Source: Anderseniella sp963700885
GTDB taxonomy: Bacteria > Pseudomonadota > Alphaproteobacteria > Rhizobiales > Aestuariivirgaceae
Length of the DNA: 64,000 nt
Reading direction: 5' to 3'
NCBI GenBank assembly: GCA_963700885.1
Contig: CAVOZJ010000038.1
Coordinates: forward strand, 372,001 to 436,000
Part shown: positions 55,176 through 63,905 of the stretch, in pieces
Numbering within the stretch: position 1 is the first letter of the stretch
Layout: every line of letters starts with the position of its first letter
Notes under the pieces: model-generated
The model's database searches: none
Seen by the model: the letters and a program-made list of their open reading frames with translations, nothing else
Told to the model about the DNA's origin: nothing
Translations under genes and position numbers: made by a program

Positions 55176-55363
55176 GGTCCTGATCCTGTTGTCAGGGCTC
55201 ATTGATTGATGCACCCAGGCTGGTGTTCGGTGAGCCGGAGGTGGCTTGTCGTTGAAACGGTTCCGTCCCACTAAAATACACTAATCTCAAGGAACTACCG
55301 TCAAAATTCAGAATTGCAGATTGAACCTGAAACTTACTCACATAGGATGCTCATGCAACCAAC

Positions 55364-56653
55364 GTGATTTACCGCTCGGGAGGCGATCAGATCTTTACTG
55401 CGGTACCAAGAGAACGAGAATGGCAATCGTGGCTGGCTGTCGGTCTCCTGGCCGGGGCGATATTCCTTATCAGTCTGTTTGCCGCACCGATACGTGATTA
55501 TATCATCGAAGAATGGGGCAGGGATAACTTCACCTATGCTTCGGCCGCCGCTGTCCTGGTTTTCCTGGTGATAGCTCTAGCCTGGTATGTTCGCTATCCG
55601 CATCGCACGGTGTCCGGCTCTGTTGTGCTCCTGGGGACGGGAGCACTTTATGGGTACCTTGTTTTCGACCTGAAGTCCGGGGCTCCCGAAGAGGCCCTGC
55701 ATTATATCTTTTTCGGCCTCCTCGGCGTCTTGCTGTATCGCGCCTATTCCCACAGGGTTCGAGACGTTAGTATCTACCTCCTATCGTTGTTGGCCGGTAG
55801 TATTGTCGGGGTGTTCGATGAAGTCATCCAGTGGGCTCTCCCCAGCCGCTATTTCGATGTACGAGATGTCTGGCTTAACGTCACTGGCTGTCTCCTCGTT
55901 CAGATCGCCATCGCCTTCGGCATTCGCCCACCGATAATATCGGGTCTGCCGGATGCGATGGGCGTGCGCCGACTTTGTTTGACCGGTGCGGTACTGGCGA
56001 GCTTGCTGGCGATTTGCCACATCAACACCCCAACGGCAGTTTTGGCCTATTCCCAACGCATTCCCATGCTGGGGTTTCTTGCAGATCAGGACGATGCCAT
56101 GTTCGAATATGGACATCTCCACGTTGATCCTAGACTTGGATCATTCAAATCACGGTTAAGCCTGAGTGAACTGCAAGAGGCCAACCAGACACTCGCTGAA
56201 AGCAGCGCCCGGATCATTGACCTACACCTGACGGGGACGGAAATTGACGACTTCATCAGGGCCTATCCAGCCATCAAGTACCCGTTCTCGCATGAAGCGT
56301 GGGTTCATTTCCGGAGCCGGGACATCAATCTTAATCTGGCGCGAGGCTCAAAGTTTCGCGAACCAGCCCGAAAGCGTTATACGTTTGCCTACCGCGAGCA
56401 CCAGATTCTGAAAACTTATTTTGGAAATCTCTATAATGCGTCCATCTATTCCTGGTCTGCGGAAAAAGAAGAAGAGATCAAGGCCGAGGTCATCGCCGGG
56501 TTGACGCGACAGAGCAAGGTCAGCCAGCATCTGATCACTGCTTATACCTTGACGCAGGCGATGTGGTTCTTTTGTCTGCTGGTGCTAGCGTTGCTCTTTG
56601 CAGCACATGTAGCCGGTCAAATGCATAAAAAGCGGGATGTGGTCGACGTATGA
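55364..56653 (+). CDS. VanZ-like membrane protein with large C-terminal domain
   Basis: A 429-residue protein with six to seven membrane segments in the first 240 residues. The region VVLLGTGALYGYLVFDLKSGAPEEALHYIFFG and SLLAGSIVGVFDEVIQWALPSRYFDVRDVWLN matches the VanZ core (conserved E and HxxxF-type segments). A hydrophilic domain (about 245-395) of unknown type and a final membrane helix follow. Translation probably begins at GTG 55364. Together with the Tat-exported phosphoesterase gene 45 bases downstream it may form a two-gene unit. Function unknown. Confidence 0.75.
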   Translation: MIYRSGGDQIFTAVPREREWQSWLAVGLLAGAIFLISLFAAPIRDYIIEEWGRDNFTYASAAAVLVFLVIALAWYVRYPHRTVSGSVVLLGTGALYGYLVFDLKSGAPEEALHYIFFGLLGVLLYRAYSHRVRDVSIYLLSLLAGSIVGVFDEVIQWALPSRYFDVRDVWLNVTGCLLVQIAIAFGIRPPIISGLPDAMGVRRLCLTGAVLASLLAICHINTPTAVLAYSQRIPMLGFLADQDDAMFEYGHLHVDPRLGSFKSRLSLSELQEANQTLAESSARIIDLHLTGTEIDDFIRAYPAIKYPFSHEAWVHFRSRDINLNLARGSKFREPARKRYTFAYREHQILKTYFGNLYNASIYSWSAEKEEEIKAEVIAGLTRQSKVSQHLITAYTLTQAMWFFCLLVLALLFAAHVAGQMHKKRDVVDV

Positions 56654-56698
56654 CGGCCCTCGCTATAACAGCCGTAATGAGAAAAGGGGCTGATTGTT

Positions 56699-57631
56699 AT
56701 GATTTTTCGCGCGGATCGCCGTGGGTTTCTGAAGTCTTTCACTGCATTTAGCGCGCTTTCCGCATCCCCCGTCCTGGCCCGCACCAGCTGGAGTGTCATG
56801 GGCTCTGACCGCGGTTCCTTGCGGATTGCCTTTTTCACTGACGTTCACGCAAGGACAGGCGGGCGCATTTCCCGCGCCCTGGCAAAAGCTGCAGCCTCAA
56901 TCAACAAGGAGCGTGTGGATCTTGTACTGGGAGGTGGTGACCTTATTGATGGTGGTTTCAATTCAACACGAGCGCAGGCCGCAGCCGAATGGGATACCTA
57001 CGTGGGCTTCCATCAATCGATTAGTGGCGAGGTTCACTCGGCGATCGGGAATCGCGATCTTGTGGGCGTCGCCCCCGCAGATGGCTCTGTGGCGGAAAGT
57101 GACCTGAAAGTAGATTTCAGGGAACGTCTGGGCTTGACCCAAACAACCTATGCTATCGACGCTGTCGGCTACCACATAATCGTTCTGGATTGCCTGCAGA
57201 TCACGGAGAACGCGTTACACTATCAGGGCCGCGTAAGCACGGAGCAGCTTGAATGGCTGGCAGAGGATCTGTCAGGGGTGCCGAGTGAAATGCCAGTCAT
57301 CCTGTTACTGCACATGCCGCTTGCGACGGCTTTTTTCGGCATCTCCAAAGGCAGTATCGTGCCGTCCCGGCCCGACCGGGTCGTCGTCAACAATCGAGAG
57401 GTTTTGAGCGTTTTTGAGAACCATAACCTGGTGCTCGTCCTGCAGGGTCACACCCATGTCGCGGAGATGATCCACTGGCGGGGAATTACCTTTCTCACCG
57501 GCGGCGCAATATCGGGGAACTGGTGGCGAGGCGCCTATCATGGCACACAGGAAGGGTTCAGCGTTCTGACGTTGAACCACGACAATATCATATGGGATTA
57601 CATAGACTACGGCTGGGATGCGGCCGGATAG
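56699..57631 (+). CDS. Tat-exported calcineurin-like phosphoesterase
   Basis: A 310-residue metallophosphoesterase. The N-terminus RADRRGFLKSF (R7-R8) is a twin-arginine signal. Metal motifs are FTDVH (D48, H50), GGGDLID (D81), GNRD (N118), LLHMP (H205) and GHTH (H251, H253). Position 119 in the usual GNHD/E motif is Arg in place of the catalytic His. Substrate unknown; the family cleaves phosphomono- or diesters. Its stop is 33 bases before fold-back element B. It is probably cotranscribed with the VanZ-like gene. Confidence 0.85.
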   Translation: MIFRADRRGFLKSFTAFSALSASPVLARTSWSVMGSDRGSLRIAFFTDVHARTGGRISRALAKAAASINKERVDLVLGGGDLIDGGFNSTRAQAAAEWDTYVGFHQSISGEVHSAIGNRDLVGVAPADGSVAESDLKVDFRERLGLTQTTYAIDAVGYHIIVLDCLQITENALHYQGRVSTEQLEWLAEDLSGVPSEMPVILLLHMPLATAFFGISKGSIVPSRPDRVVVNNREVLSVFENHNLVLVLQGHTHVAEMIHWRGITFLTGGAISGNWWRGAYHGTQEGFSVLTLNHDNIIWDYIDYGWDAAG

Positions 57632-57663
57632 ACATTTGCTGTATTACTTCACAGCGAACCATT

Positions 57664-57931
57664 TATACCAGATCTCGGTAACAGCGACCCATTTCACCGG
57701 AGCGATTTTTTCCGCCGGCAAGGCGCGTGTCGCGCCGTGGTACATGTACCACAAGCGGCGCGCAACGCAGCGGGCGGGAAAAAGCGCCCGGCCCTCCGGG
57801 TGAGTCATAGCGGCCCATCGGGTGCATTGCATTGCTTGCCCGATGCACCGCATCGCGCTGCGCACCGCGCCTGCCCGAGTGAGCCGCTATGATCCCATGA
57901 AATGAGTCGCTGTTACCGAGATCTGGTATTA
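57664..57931. repeat. Fold-back intergenic element, copy B (about 268 bp)
   Basis: Almost identical, in inverted orientation, to copy A at 10187-10454. The ends pair with each other (ATACCAGATCTCGGTAACAG with CTGTTACCGAGATCTGGTAT). The 16-bp palindrome GTGGTACATGTACCAC recurs at 57737-57752. It lies between the convergent phosphoesterase gene (stop 57631) and the dehydrogenase-like gene (stop 58172). The remaining 57932-58171 shows no gene or repeat. Confidence 0.88.
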
Positions 57932-58171
57932 ATCGGTTGCTCCATTATGACGTCAGTTGGAAAAGTCTGGCATGACATGAGGGTCTAGCATCACTGAGGC
58001 TGGCCTGCGTAACCAGTGGCGGCCTTCGCTATTGTGACTGTGGACGGCTCCTCCACTGGCATCGCGACGGTTGATTATGGCACAAAACAAAAGTCAGTCC
58101 GCGGCTTCCAGAGACTTTGCTTGTGACTCCACTCGGACAGCGAATGCGCGGACAGGTGTTGGCGGGGTAAA

Positions 58172-59062
58172 CTATCTGGTCGGCAGCTTGCCGTTGTGGG
58201 CTGTCGCAACTTGCAGCATTGCGGAATCATCTTGATCGGCCACCTTTTCAAGAGCCAGTTCGTACCACTGATGGGCGGTTTCACCGATCGACATTCCGGT
58301 TTCGAAGCTTTTGGCCATATTCAGACAGTAACGTGAATCTTTTTCGCGCAAACCGATTGCAAGACCAAACTGATCGGCAAGCCGCCCCTCAGCCATTGGA
58401 CGGATCATTCGCTTCACGTGAGGGCTGGCACAGGGCCCGCTTTCCACGGCTGCAGTAAGTGTTTCGGGATCCAGATCCAGCTTGTGCGCAAGATGAACAG
58501 CCTCGGCTATCGATGCGACGTGGACCGCACCCAGAAGGTTGTTGATCAGCTTGAACGCCGTCCCGGTGCCGACACTTCCGAAATGCAGGATCGAGGATGA
58601 AATGACTTCCAGCAATGGTCGTGCCTGCTCCAGATCATTCTTGTCGGCCCCAACAAGCAAAACGAGATCTCCGGATGCGGCAGCCGATGGCGGCCCGTTA
58701 ACCGGGCAATCCAGATAGGCACAGCCGTGCGTCACGGCTGCTGTGGCCAGACGACCGGCATGATTGTGAGAGATCGTACTGCACTCAATGGCGAGTGCGC
58801 CGGCAGGCGCTGTTGACAGCGCACCGTCGTCAGCAAGCCACACGCGTTCAGATGCGGCATCATCTGCCACCATTGAAAAGATTGCTTCAGCATTCGCTGC
58901 CGCGTCCGCCGGCGATGCGGCCTGTCTTGCTCCCTTCGCCACTAGAGAGTCAGCCTTGTTCGGCGACCGGTTCCAGACGCTGACCTCATTTCCAGCGTCA
59001 AGCAGACAGTCAGCCATCCCGCTTCCCATCAGTCCCAGTCCAAGAAATGCAATTTTGGCCAT
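58172..59062 (-). CDS. NAD(P)-dependent beta-hydroxyacid dehydrogenase (3-hydroxyisobutyrate dehydrogenase family)
   Basis: A 296-residue enzyme from ATG 59062. The Rossmann motif is LGLGLMGSGMA (near 6-16), the substrate segment DCPVNGPPSAAASG lies in the middle, and the catalytic lysine is in FKLINNLLG. These mark the beta-hydroxyacid dehydrogenase family; the substrate could be 3-hydroxyisobutyrate, tartronate semialdehyde or a related acid. The cofactor is probably NAD+ because Asn (NRSPNK) rather than an Arg-rich loop follows the first strand, though that loop is mixed. No linked pathway gene. Confidence 0.9.
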   Translation of the reverse strand: MAKIAFLGLGLMGSGMADCLLDAGNEVSVWNRSPNKADSLVAKGARQAASPADAAANAEAIFSMVADDAASERVWLADDGALSTAPAGALAIECSTISHNHAGRLATAAVTHGCAYLDCPVNGPPSAAASGDLVLLVGADKNDLEQARPLLEVISSSILHFGSVGTGTAFKLINNLLGAVHVASIAEAVHLAHKLDLDPETLTAAVESGPCASPHVKRMIRPMAEGRLADQFGLAIGLREKDSRYCLNMAKSFETGMSIGETAHQWYELALEKVADQDDSAMLQVATAHNGKLPTR

Positions 59063-59312
59063 CTGCTCGTGTTCCTTGTTCCCGAATTCCGGTAACTCAC
59101 AGAAGCCGGGCCAAACTGTCAACATGTGAGTTTGGCAGTGGAGTTTCCCAGGTCAGCCGGAAAGCAACTTTTCGAACAAGTCCAGCGCTCCCGTATTGCC
59201 CCGACCCTGGTTCACCTGGATCCTTTGGTTTATCCAGGGACAGCGAGCTGAATCTTTTGGAGAACGCGGTGAAAGCTGGCATGGTTTGCATCAGAGTACC
59301 AACACACTCGGT

Positions 59313-59882
59313 TCAATTTCGACGGAATTCCGCGCCCGCTCCTTCTTTTATCAGTCCCAGGATCACATCGAGGGTCTCCGACCAGGACTTTTCGAACTCG
59401 CGGGTCAGGTCCACCCCCATTACGTCGCTGATCGTCTTTAGCATCGCCGCCCTGAATGTGCCGTAGTGATCCAGTTCGACACCATACCCGGCATGCTTCC
59501 GACCCAATGTCTGCAAACCGACTGTCACATGCTTACGTCTCTCAAGGCCTAAAACCACGCTCCGCAACATGTGGGTAAGCATCGCGCCTTGAGCAGCCGT
59601 ACCGTTGACGAAGAGTCCCTCCAGCTCGGGTCGCATGGCGAACATATTCGCGTAGAACCGTGCGGCAAACGCAGAAGGGTCATCGAGGAGCCGGTCGACC
59701 GAGCGTTGCGCCAGCGTGAACGGGCTGGGGTCGGCGAAGCCGTCGACGGCAAGCAGTTCAATGTCGTTCCGCTTTCCGCGCAAACGGGCCATCCTGGTCG
59801 CGATGACCGAGAGCGACCCCTCGGCGAGCCTTTCAGCGACTGCTCGCGAGACAAGGATCGTGGCTCCCAGTTCTTTCGTCAT
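59313..59882 (-). CDS. C-terminal cyclase remnant plus globin domain (second part of split fusion)
   Basis: A 189-residue frame in phase with the cyclase gene upstream and separated from it only by TAG (59885-59883). Residues 1-50 (MTKELGATILVSRAVAERLA...) are the end of a class III cyclase fold, which usually continues SRIE-x-MTKELGA. Residues about 55-180 form a globin: CD region PELEGLF and proximal histidine H130 in LGRKHAGYG, as in flavohaemoglobin-like bacterial globins. If made separately it would start with half a domain; readthrough or a nonsense mutation is discussed in the findings. Confidence 0.75.
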   Translation of the reverse strand: MTKELGATILVSRAVAERLAEGSLSVIATRMARLRGKRNDIELLAVDGFADPSPFTLAQRSVDRLLDDPSAFAARFYANMFAMRPELEGLFVNGTAAQGAMLTHMLRSVVLGLERRKHVTVGLQTLGRKHAGYGVELDHYGTFRAAMLKTISDVMGVDLTREFEKSWSETLDVILGLIKEGAGAEFRRN

Positions 59883-60644
59883 CTACTCGATCCGGCTCGC
59901 AGTGTTCACGTCGTCGCCGATGATCGTGAACCTGCGGAGCGTTGGATGGCCGACCTCCCCTACGATGGCGTTGCCGAAATGCACACCGATCCCGATCCTG
60001 ATGCGGATGCCGAAGGAGCGCGCAAGCTCCTCGTTCAAATGGTCAATAGCCGCCACCATCCCGAACGCAGCCCGTATCGCTCCACTGCAGATCCGGGCGG
60101 GATCTGCATCTTCAAGTCCGAAAAGGCCGCAGATTTGGTCTCCGGTGTAGTGGCTGATGATGCCGCCATTGAGGAGGATAGGATCCCCGAGGGCTTCAAA
60201 GAAGCGGTTGAGAATATGGACGACGTCGAATGCGCTGTTCGAATCCGCGAGAGCAGTGAAATCGCGCATGTCGCAAAACAGGATTGCCAACTGACGTTGC
60301 GTACCGGCTTCTCGACCTACCGTTTCGGCCCGAAGCTGGCTCGCTGTCGCCTCGCTGAGCACGATCCGTTCCAGTGTAACGTCCCCGCTCGCGGATGTCT
60401 GGCACGCCAGCCGGATCGTAGGGTCCCATCCGCGGGCCTTCGCCAGCTCCGCTTCGCGAATTGTCGGTGCCGACAGGTGCGATGCCCCGTCCAGAACGCG
60501 GACCCGGCAAGTCGTGCAGTGACCGTTGCCGCCGCATTCACGCCAGTGCGTAATCTTATGGGCGATCGATACGTCGAGCAGTGTTGCCTCCAAACTGTCG
60601 GACTCGACCGTCACGCCGGCGCATCTGTAGCGAACTGACGGCAT
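59883..60644 (-). CDS. [2Fe-2S] ferredoxin domain plus class III nucleotide cyclase (first part of split fusion)
   Basis: A 253-residue frame. Residues 1-95 are a ferredoxin with C37, C43 and C46 (CGGNGHCTTC) and a fourth cysteine in RLACQT. Residues about 115-253 are a cyclase catalytic domain: metal-binding LFCDMRDF and TGDQICGLFG, transition-state residues in GDDVNTASR. The residue three before the GD pair, usually the base-selecting Lys, is His (ISHYTGD). The frame ends at TAG in the middle of the cyclase fold. Likely product, if functional, cAMP in a redox- or oxygen-dependent manner; uncertain. Confidence 0.8.
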   Translation of the reverse strand: MPSVRYRCAGVTVESDSLEATLLDVSIAHKITHWRECGGNGHCTTCRVRVLDGASHLSAPTIREAELAKARGWDPTIRLACQTSASGDVTLERIVLSEATASQLRAETVGREAGTQRQLAILFCDMRDFTALADSNSAFDVVHILNRFFEALGDPILLNGGIISHYTGDQICGLFGLEDADPARICSGAIRAAFGMVAAIDHLNEELARSFGIRIRIGIGVHFGNAIVGEVGHPTLRRFTIIGDDVNTASRIE

Positions 60645-60924
60645 TCGACCTTACTCCCAACGAGATCCGTCCTACCTGACTGCAGGGGAAGAAAAGTGTA
60701 GGGCCGAAATCAGAATCACGCCACCCAGCCGGGTCTTGCGATCTTTCCTTCCAAAAATCCAGGCTGCTGACGCATGATTTTTCTTGAATTTTTCGCAGTC
60801 TGAACGGATGCGCGTGCCAGATTTACCCAAAGCAGTGAGGTCAATCAGACGCAGGGGTGGCTCGGTACAGTTATGGATGAACTCAAAGCGGTCGTGGCGC
60901 CGCCTCAATGAAATGATCGGGCCG

Positions 60925-61464
60925 CTATAGTATGGTTTGCCAACTAGCATGTCCGGCGGCCCTCAGCGCCTCGATCCCGGTGAGCCTGGCCGGGCGAAGA
61001 TCTTCAAGATCCGTTTTGAATGGCGTCGCCTGAAAGGCCGCCATCACCTCCGGGTCAAACCGGTTTTCGATTGCACCTGCAATACACAAGGCCAGATACC
61101 AGTCAAACGGCAGCAAGGCAGGGTCGTGGCGTTGCGGTATATAGGTTGCGGTCGAAACACGGGCGCCGTCACCGGTCATGGTCACCACAAAGTCATCATC
61201 CCTTGTGTAGCCGTTGCCCAGCCCTTCAATACGGTCAAGCACCGGCATCTCGTCTGCAGCGAGTTCATAGACGACACCGGGATGGGTGCTGCCGTCTCGC
61301 TGCACCAGTCCGGCCTTGCCGGACCCGTCGCTGCCCGGTTTGGTGAAGCTCACCGTCCAGTGATCGGTCATGGCTGTTCCAACAACCCGTGCTGAAGGGC
61401 AACGCGCAGTCAAGCGTACCGAGAGAAGATTTGAGCCATAGGCAAAGTACAGACGGGTTTGCAT
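60925..61464 (-). CDS. Gamma-glutamylcyclotransferase-like protein
   Basis: A 179-residue protein from ATG 61464 (MQTRLYFAYGSNL). The YFAYGSNL loop binds the gamma-glutamyl group and the catalytic glutamate lies in LDRIEGLGNGY. Proteins of this fold release 5-oxoproline from gamma-glutamyl compounds or act on glutathione (ChaC). A longer frame to 61521 has no family support. Divergent from the amidase gene with 78 bases between. Confidence 0.88.
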   Translation of the reverse strand: MQTRLYFAYGSNLLSVRLTARCPSARVVGTAMTDHWTVSFTKPGSDGSGKAGLVQRDGSTHPGVVYELAADEMPVLDRIEGLGNGYTRDDDFVVTMTGDGARVSTATYIPQRHDPALLPFDWYLALCIAGAIENRFDPEVMAAFQATPFKTDLEDLRPARLTGIEALRAAGHASWQTIL

Positions 61465-61542
61465 CAATGGGGCCTTGCCGGTATTTCCAAGATAATGGCA
61501 TGCTGCCCGTAAACCAGGCATTGAACAACAGGGATTGCATGA

Positions 61543-62898
61543 ATGATTGTCGAAACTCTACACGGGCTAGCTGCGCAACTTGGCAATGGCAAGACAACGT
61601 CGCGTGATCTGACTGAAGCCTGTCTTGCCCGGATTGAAGACCAGGCAGGTGAAGGCTCCAGGACATTTCTGTCCACCGATGCTGAAGGCGCAATTGCCAC
61701 TGCGGACTTCATGGATTCCCGCCGGAGAGCCGGGCGTGCGCCATCGCCCTTTGCCGGCATTCCGATCTCCCTGAAAGACCTGTTCGATGTGGCAGGCGAA
61801 GTAACTGCGGCCGGCTCCACCATATTGCGCAACAATGAACCGGCAAGTGCTGATGCCACATGCGTTGCGCGCCTGAGGGCTGCCGGATTTGTGTTTCTGG
61901 GCCGCACCAATATGACCGAGTTTGCCTATTCTGGCGTTGGCGTGAACCCGCATTACGGTACCCCCAAATCGGTCTGGGACCGGGCGCACGGCAGAATACC
62001 CGGCGGGTCATCGTCTGGTGCTGCAGTATCGGTGGCCGACGGCATGGCATATATGGGACTGGGGTCGGATACAGGTGGATCATGCCGTATCCCGGCGGCC
62101 TTTAACGGGATAACCGGTTACAAGTCGTCGACAGGCAGGGTGCCGAGGGATGGCGTGTTTCCCCTGTCGGATACACTGGATACGGTCGGACCTTTGGCCA
62201 ACTCGGTGCAGTGCTGCTCGACTGTCGATGCCATGATGGCGGGAGACCGCATAGGAGATATTGCCGCAAGAGACCCTGCCACCCTGCGTTTTGGGATTTT
62301 CCAGCATGTCGCGATGGATGCCATGGATCCGGAAGTGGCGACGGCGTTTGATGCCAGCATCAAGGCTCTCGGCAAAGCAGGTGTGGTGTTTTGCGAAGTG
62401 CCGTTTCCGGAGTTGACCGAACTGCCGGGCCTCAATGCAAGGGGAGGCATTGCAGCAACCGAAGCCATGGACGTGCATGCCGAAAGGCTGGAACGCCACG
62501 GTGACGAGGTTCATCACATGGTTCGCATACGCATCATGTCCGGCCGCGACGTGACGGGACCGGAACTGGTCGGGATCATCAGGCGGCGCAGGGCAATGAT
62601 CGCAAAATTTGCCAGCCTTTGCACCGGTCTTGACGGGTTTGTTCTGCCAACGGTACCAATTTTGCCGCCACTGATCTCCGAGGTTGAAAAGGATGAGCGC
62701 TACGGCCCGCTGAATTTCCTGTGCCTGCGCAACACGTTTCTTGGAAACTTTCTCGATGCCTGTGCGATTTCCATTCCCATGACGGCACGCGGAGTAGCTC
62801 CTGCCGGTATCATGGTCATGCGCGGGCACGGCCAGGACACGGAATTGTTCAATGCTGCTGCCAGCGTGGAGGAGATTTTACAGAAGGCCCAGTCATGA
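61543..62898 (+). CDS. Amidase (amidase-signature family)
   Basis: A 451-residue cytoplasmic amidohydrolase with the Ser-cisSer-Lys triad: K78 in PISLKDLFD, cis-serine in GGSSSGA (154-160) and nucleophile S180 in GSDTGGS. The C-terminal part lacks extra domains. Substrates of close relatives include aryl amides, ureidoformate-like compounds and peptides; not decidable here. It overlaps the next gene by four bases (ATGA), so both are cotranscribed. Confidence 0.92.
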   Translation: MIVETLHGLAAQLGNGKTTSRDLTEACLARIEDQAGEGSRTFLSTDAEGAIATADFMDSRRRAGRAPSPFAGIPISLKDLFDVAGEVTAAGSTILRNNEPASADATCVARLRAAGFVFLGRTNMTEFAYSGVGVNPHYGTPKSVWDRAHGRIPGGSSSGAAVSVADGMAYMGLGSDTGGSCRIPAAFNGITGYKSSTGRVPRDGVFPLSDTLDTVGPLANSVQCCSTVDAMMAGDRIGDIAARDPATLRFGIFQHVAMDAMDPEVATAFDASIKALGKAGVVFCEVPFPELTELPGLNARGGIAATEAMDVHAERLERHGDEVHHMVRIRIMSGRDVTGPELVGIIRRRRAMIAKFASLCTGLDGFVLPTVPILPPLISEVEKDERYGPLNFLCLRNTFLGNFLDACAISIPMTARGVAPAGIMVMRGHGQDTELFNAAASVEEILQKAQS

Positions 62899-63905
62899 AA
62901 ACAGAAACCATCAAGCTGATTGACCTGCGTACCGTGTGCATCAAGGCCCTGAAGTCGGCAGGCTGTGACGATGCCAATGCTGATGCGATCTCCGGAACGG
63001 TATGCGCCGCAGAGCGCGATCATTGCCACAGCCATGGCATTTTGCGAATGCCGGGATATCTTAAGTCGATTGTCTCCGGCAAGGCCAACCCGGCAGCCAG
63101 GCCCACATGGTCGAAGACAGCACCGGGCGTTATCCGGGGCGACGGAGACAATGGTTTTGCGCCGTTGTCGCTAAACCTGATGGCAGGTGATGTCGGGGCG
63201 CTGGCCAAACAGCAGGGCGTCGCCTGCCTGGCGCTGACCAACATGCATCATTTTGCAGCGCTCTGGCCTGAAATGGAACTGATGACGCAGCAGGGACTGG
63301 TGGCCATGACCATGACATCCGCATTTCCGATTGTGCCGCCGCCAGGAGGGTCCAGGCCCCTGTTCGGCACCAACCCGATTGCATTCGGATGGCCAAGGAA
63401 AAATGGCGAAGCGGTCATTTTCGACATGGCCACCGCGGCAAAGGCTCATGGTGAAATTCTCATGGCTGCACGCGAAGGCAAGCAGTTGCCGCCTGGCACG
63501 ATCATCGACAGGCATGGCAATCCATCCACCAATCCGGCGGATGTGGATGGCGGGGCGATCCTCGCCTTTGGCGGCGCCAAGGGTGCGTTGGTATCCATGA
63601 TGGTTGAACTGATGGCCGGTGCGCTGATGGGCGAACCGTTCAGTTTCGAAACTGCGAAGAAGGTTGAACCGGACGGACTGGCAAATCGGGGCGGGCAACT
63701 GATCATCGCCATTGATCCGGCGCGTTTCGGTGACGCCACCGGATGGGCGTCGCATGCCGAAGCCCTGTTTGCAGAGATGATGCGGCAGGAAGGCGTTCGC
63801 ATGCCGAGCCGGCGGCGCTATGAAGCACGGCGCATGACCGAGGCATCCGGGACAGTGGAAGTCGCGTCGGATTTGCTGGGCGAGATCAAGACGGCTGCCG
63901 GCTGA
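62895..63905 (+). CDS. Ldh family oxidoreductase (malate/L-lactate dehydrogenase fold)
   Basis: A 336-residue NAD(P)-dependent reductase of the YlbC/DpkA group, unrelated to classic LDH. Landmarks are DHCHSHGILRMPGYL with the catalytic His, TNMHHFAALWPEMELM, and GTNPIAFGWPR. Relatives reduce 2-oxo acids or cyclic imines such as delta-1-piperideine-2-carboxylate, and ureidoglycolate in purine breakdown. The upstream amidase overlap suggests breakdown of an amide or ureide to a 2-oxo acid product; substrate open. The last 95 bases of the window after it show no gene. Confidence 0.9.
   Translation: MKTETIKLIDLRTVCIKALKSAGCDDANADAISGTVCAAERDHCHSHGILRMPGYLKSIVSGKANPAARPTWSKTAPGVIRGDGDNGFAPLSLNLMAGDVGALAKQQGVACLALTNMHHFAALWPEMELMTQQGLVAMTMTSAFPIVPPPGGSRPLFGTNPIAFGWPRKNGEAVIFDMATAAKAHGEILMAAREGKQLPPGTIIDRHGNPSTNPADVDGGAILAFGGAKGALVSMMVELMAGALMGEPFSFETAKKVEPDGLANRGGQLIIAIDPARFGDATGWASHAEALFAEMMRQEGVRMPSRRRYEARRMTEASGTVEVASDLLGEIKTAAG

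Noticed and set aside
60672..60950. 92-codon minus-strand frame between the cyclase and cyclotransferase genes
   Set aside because: Overlaps the end of the cyclotransferase gene, shows no domain and no ribosome-binding site; coding status not supportable.
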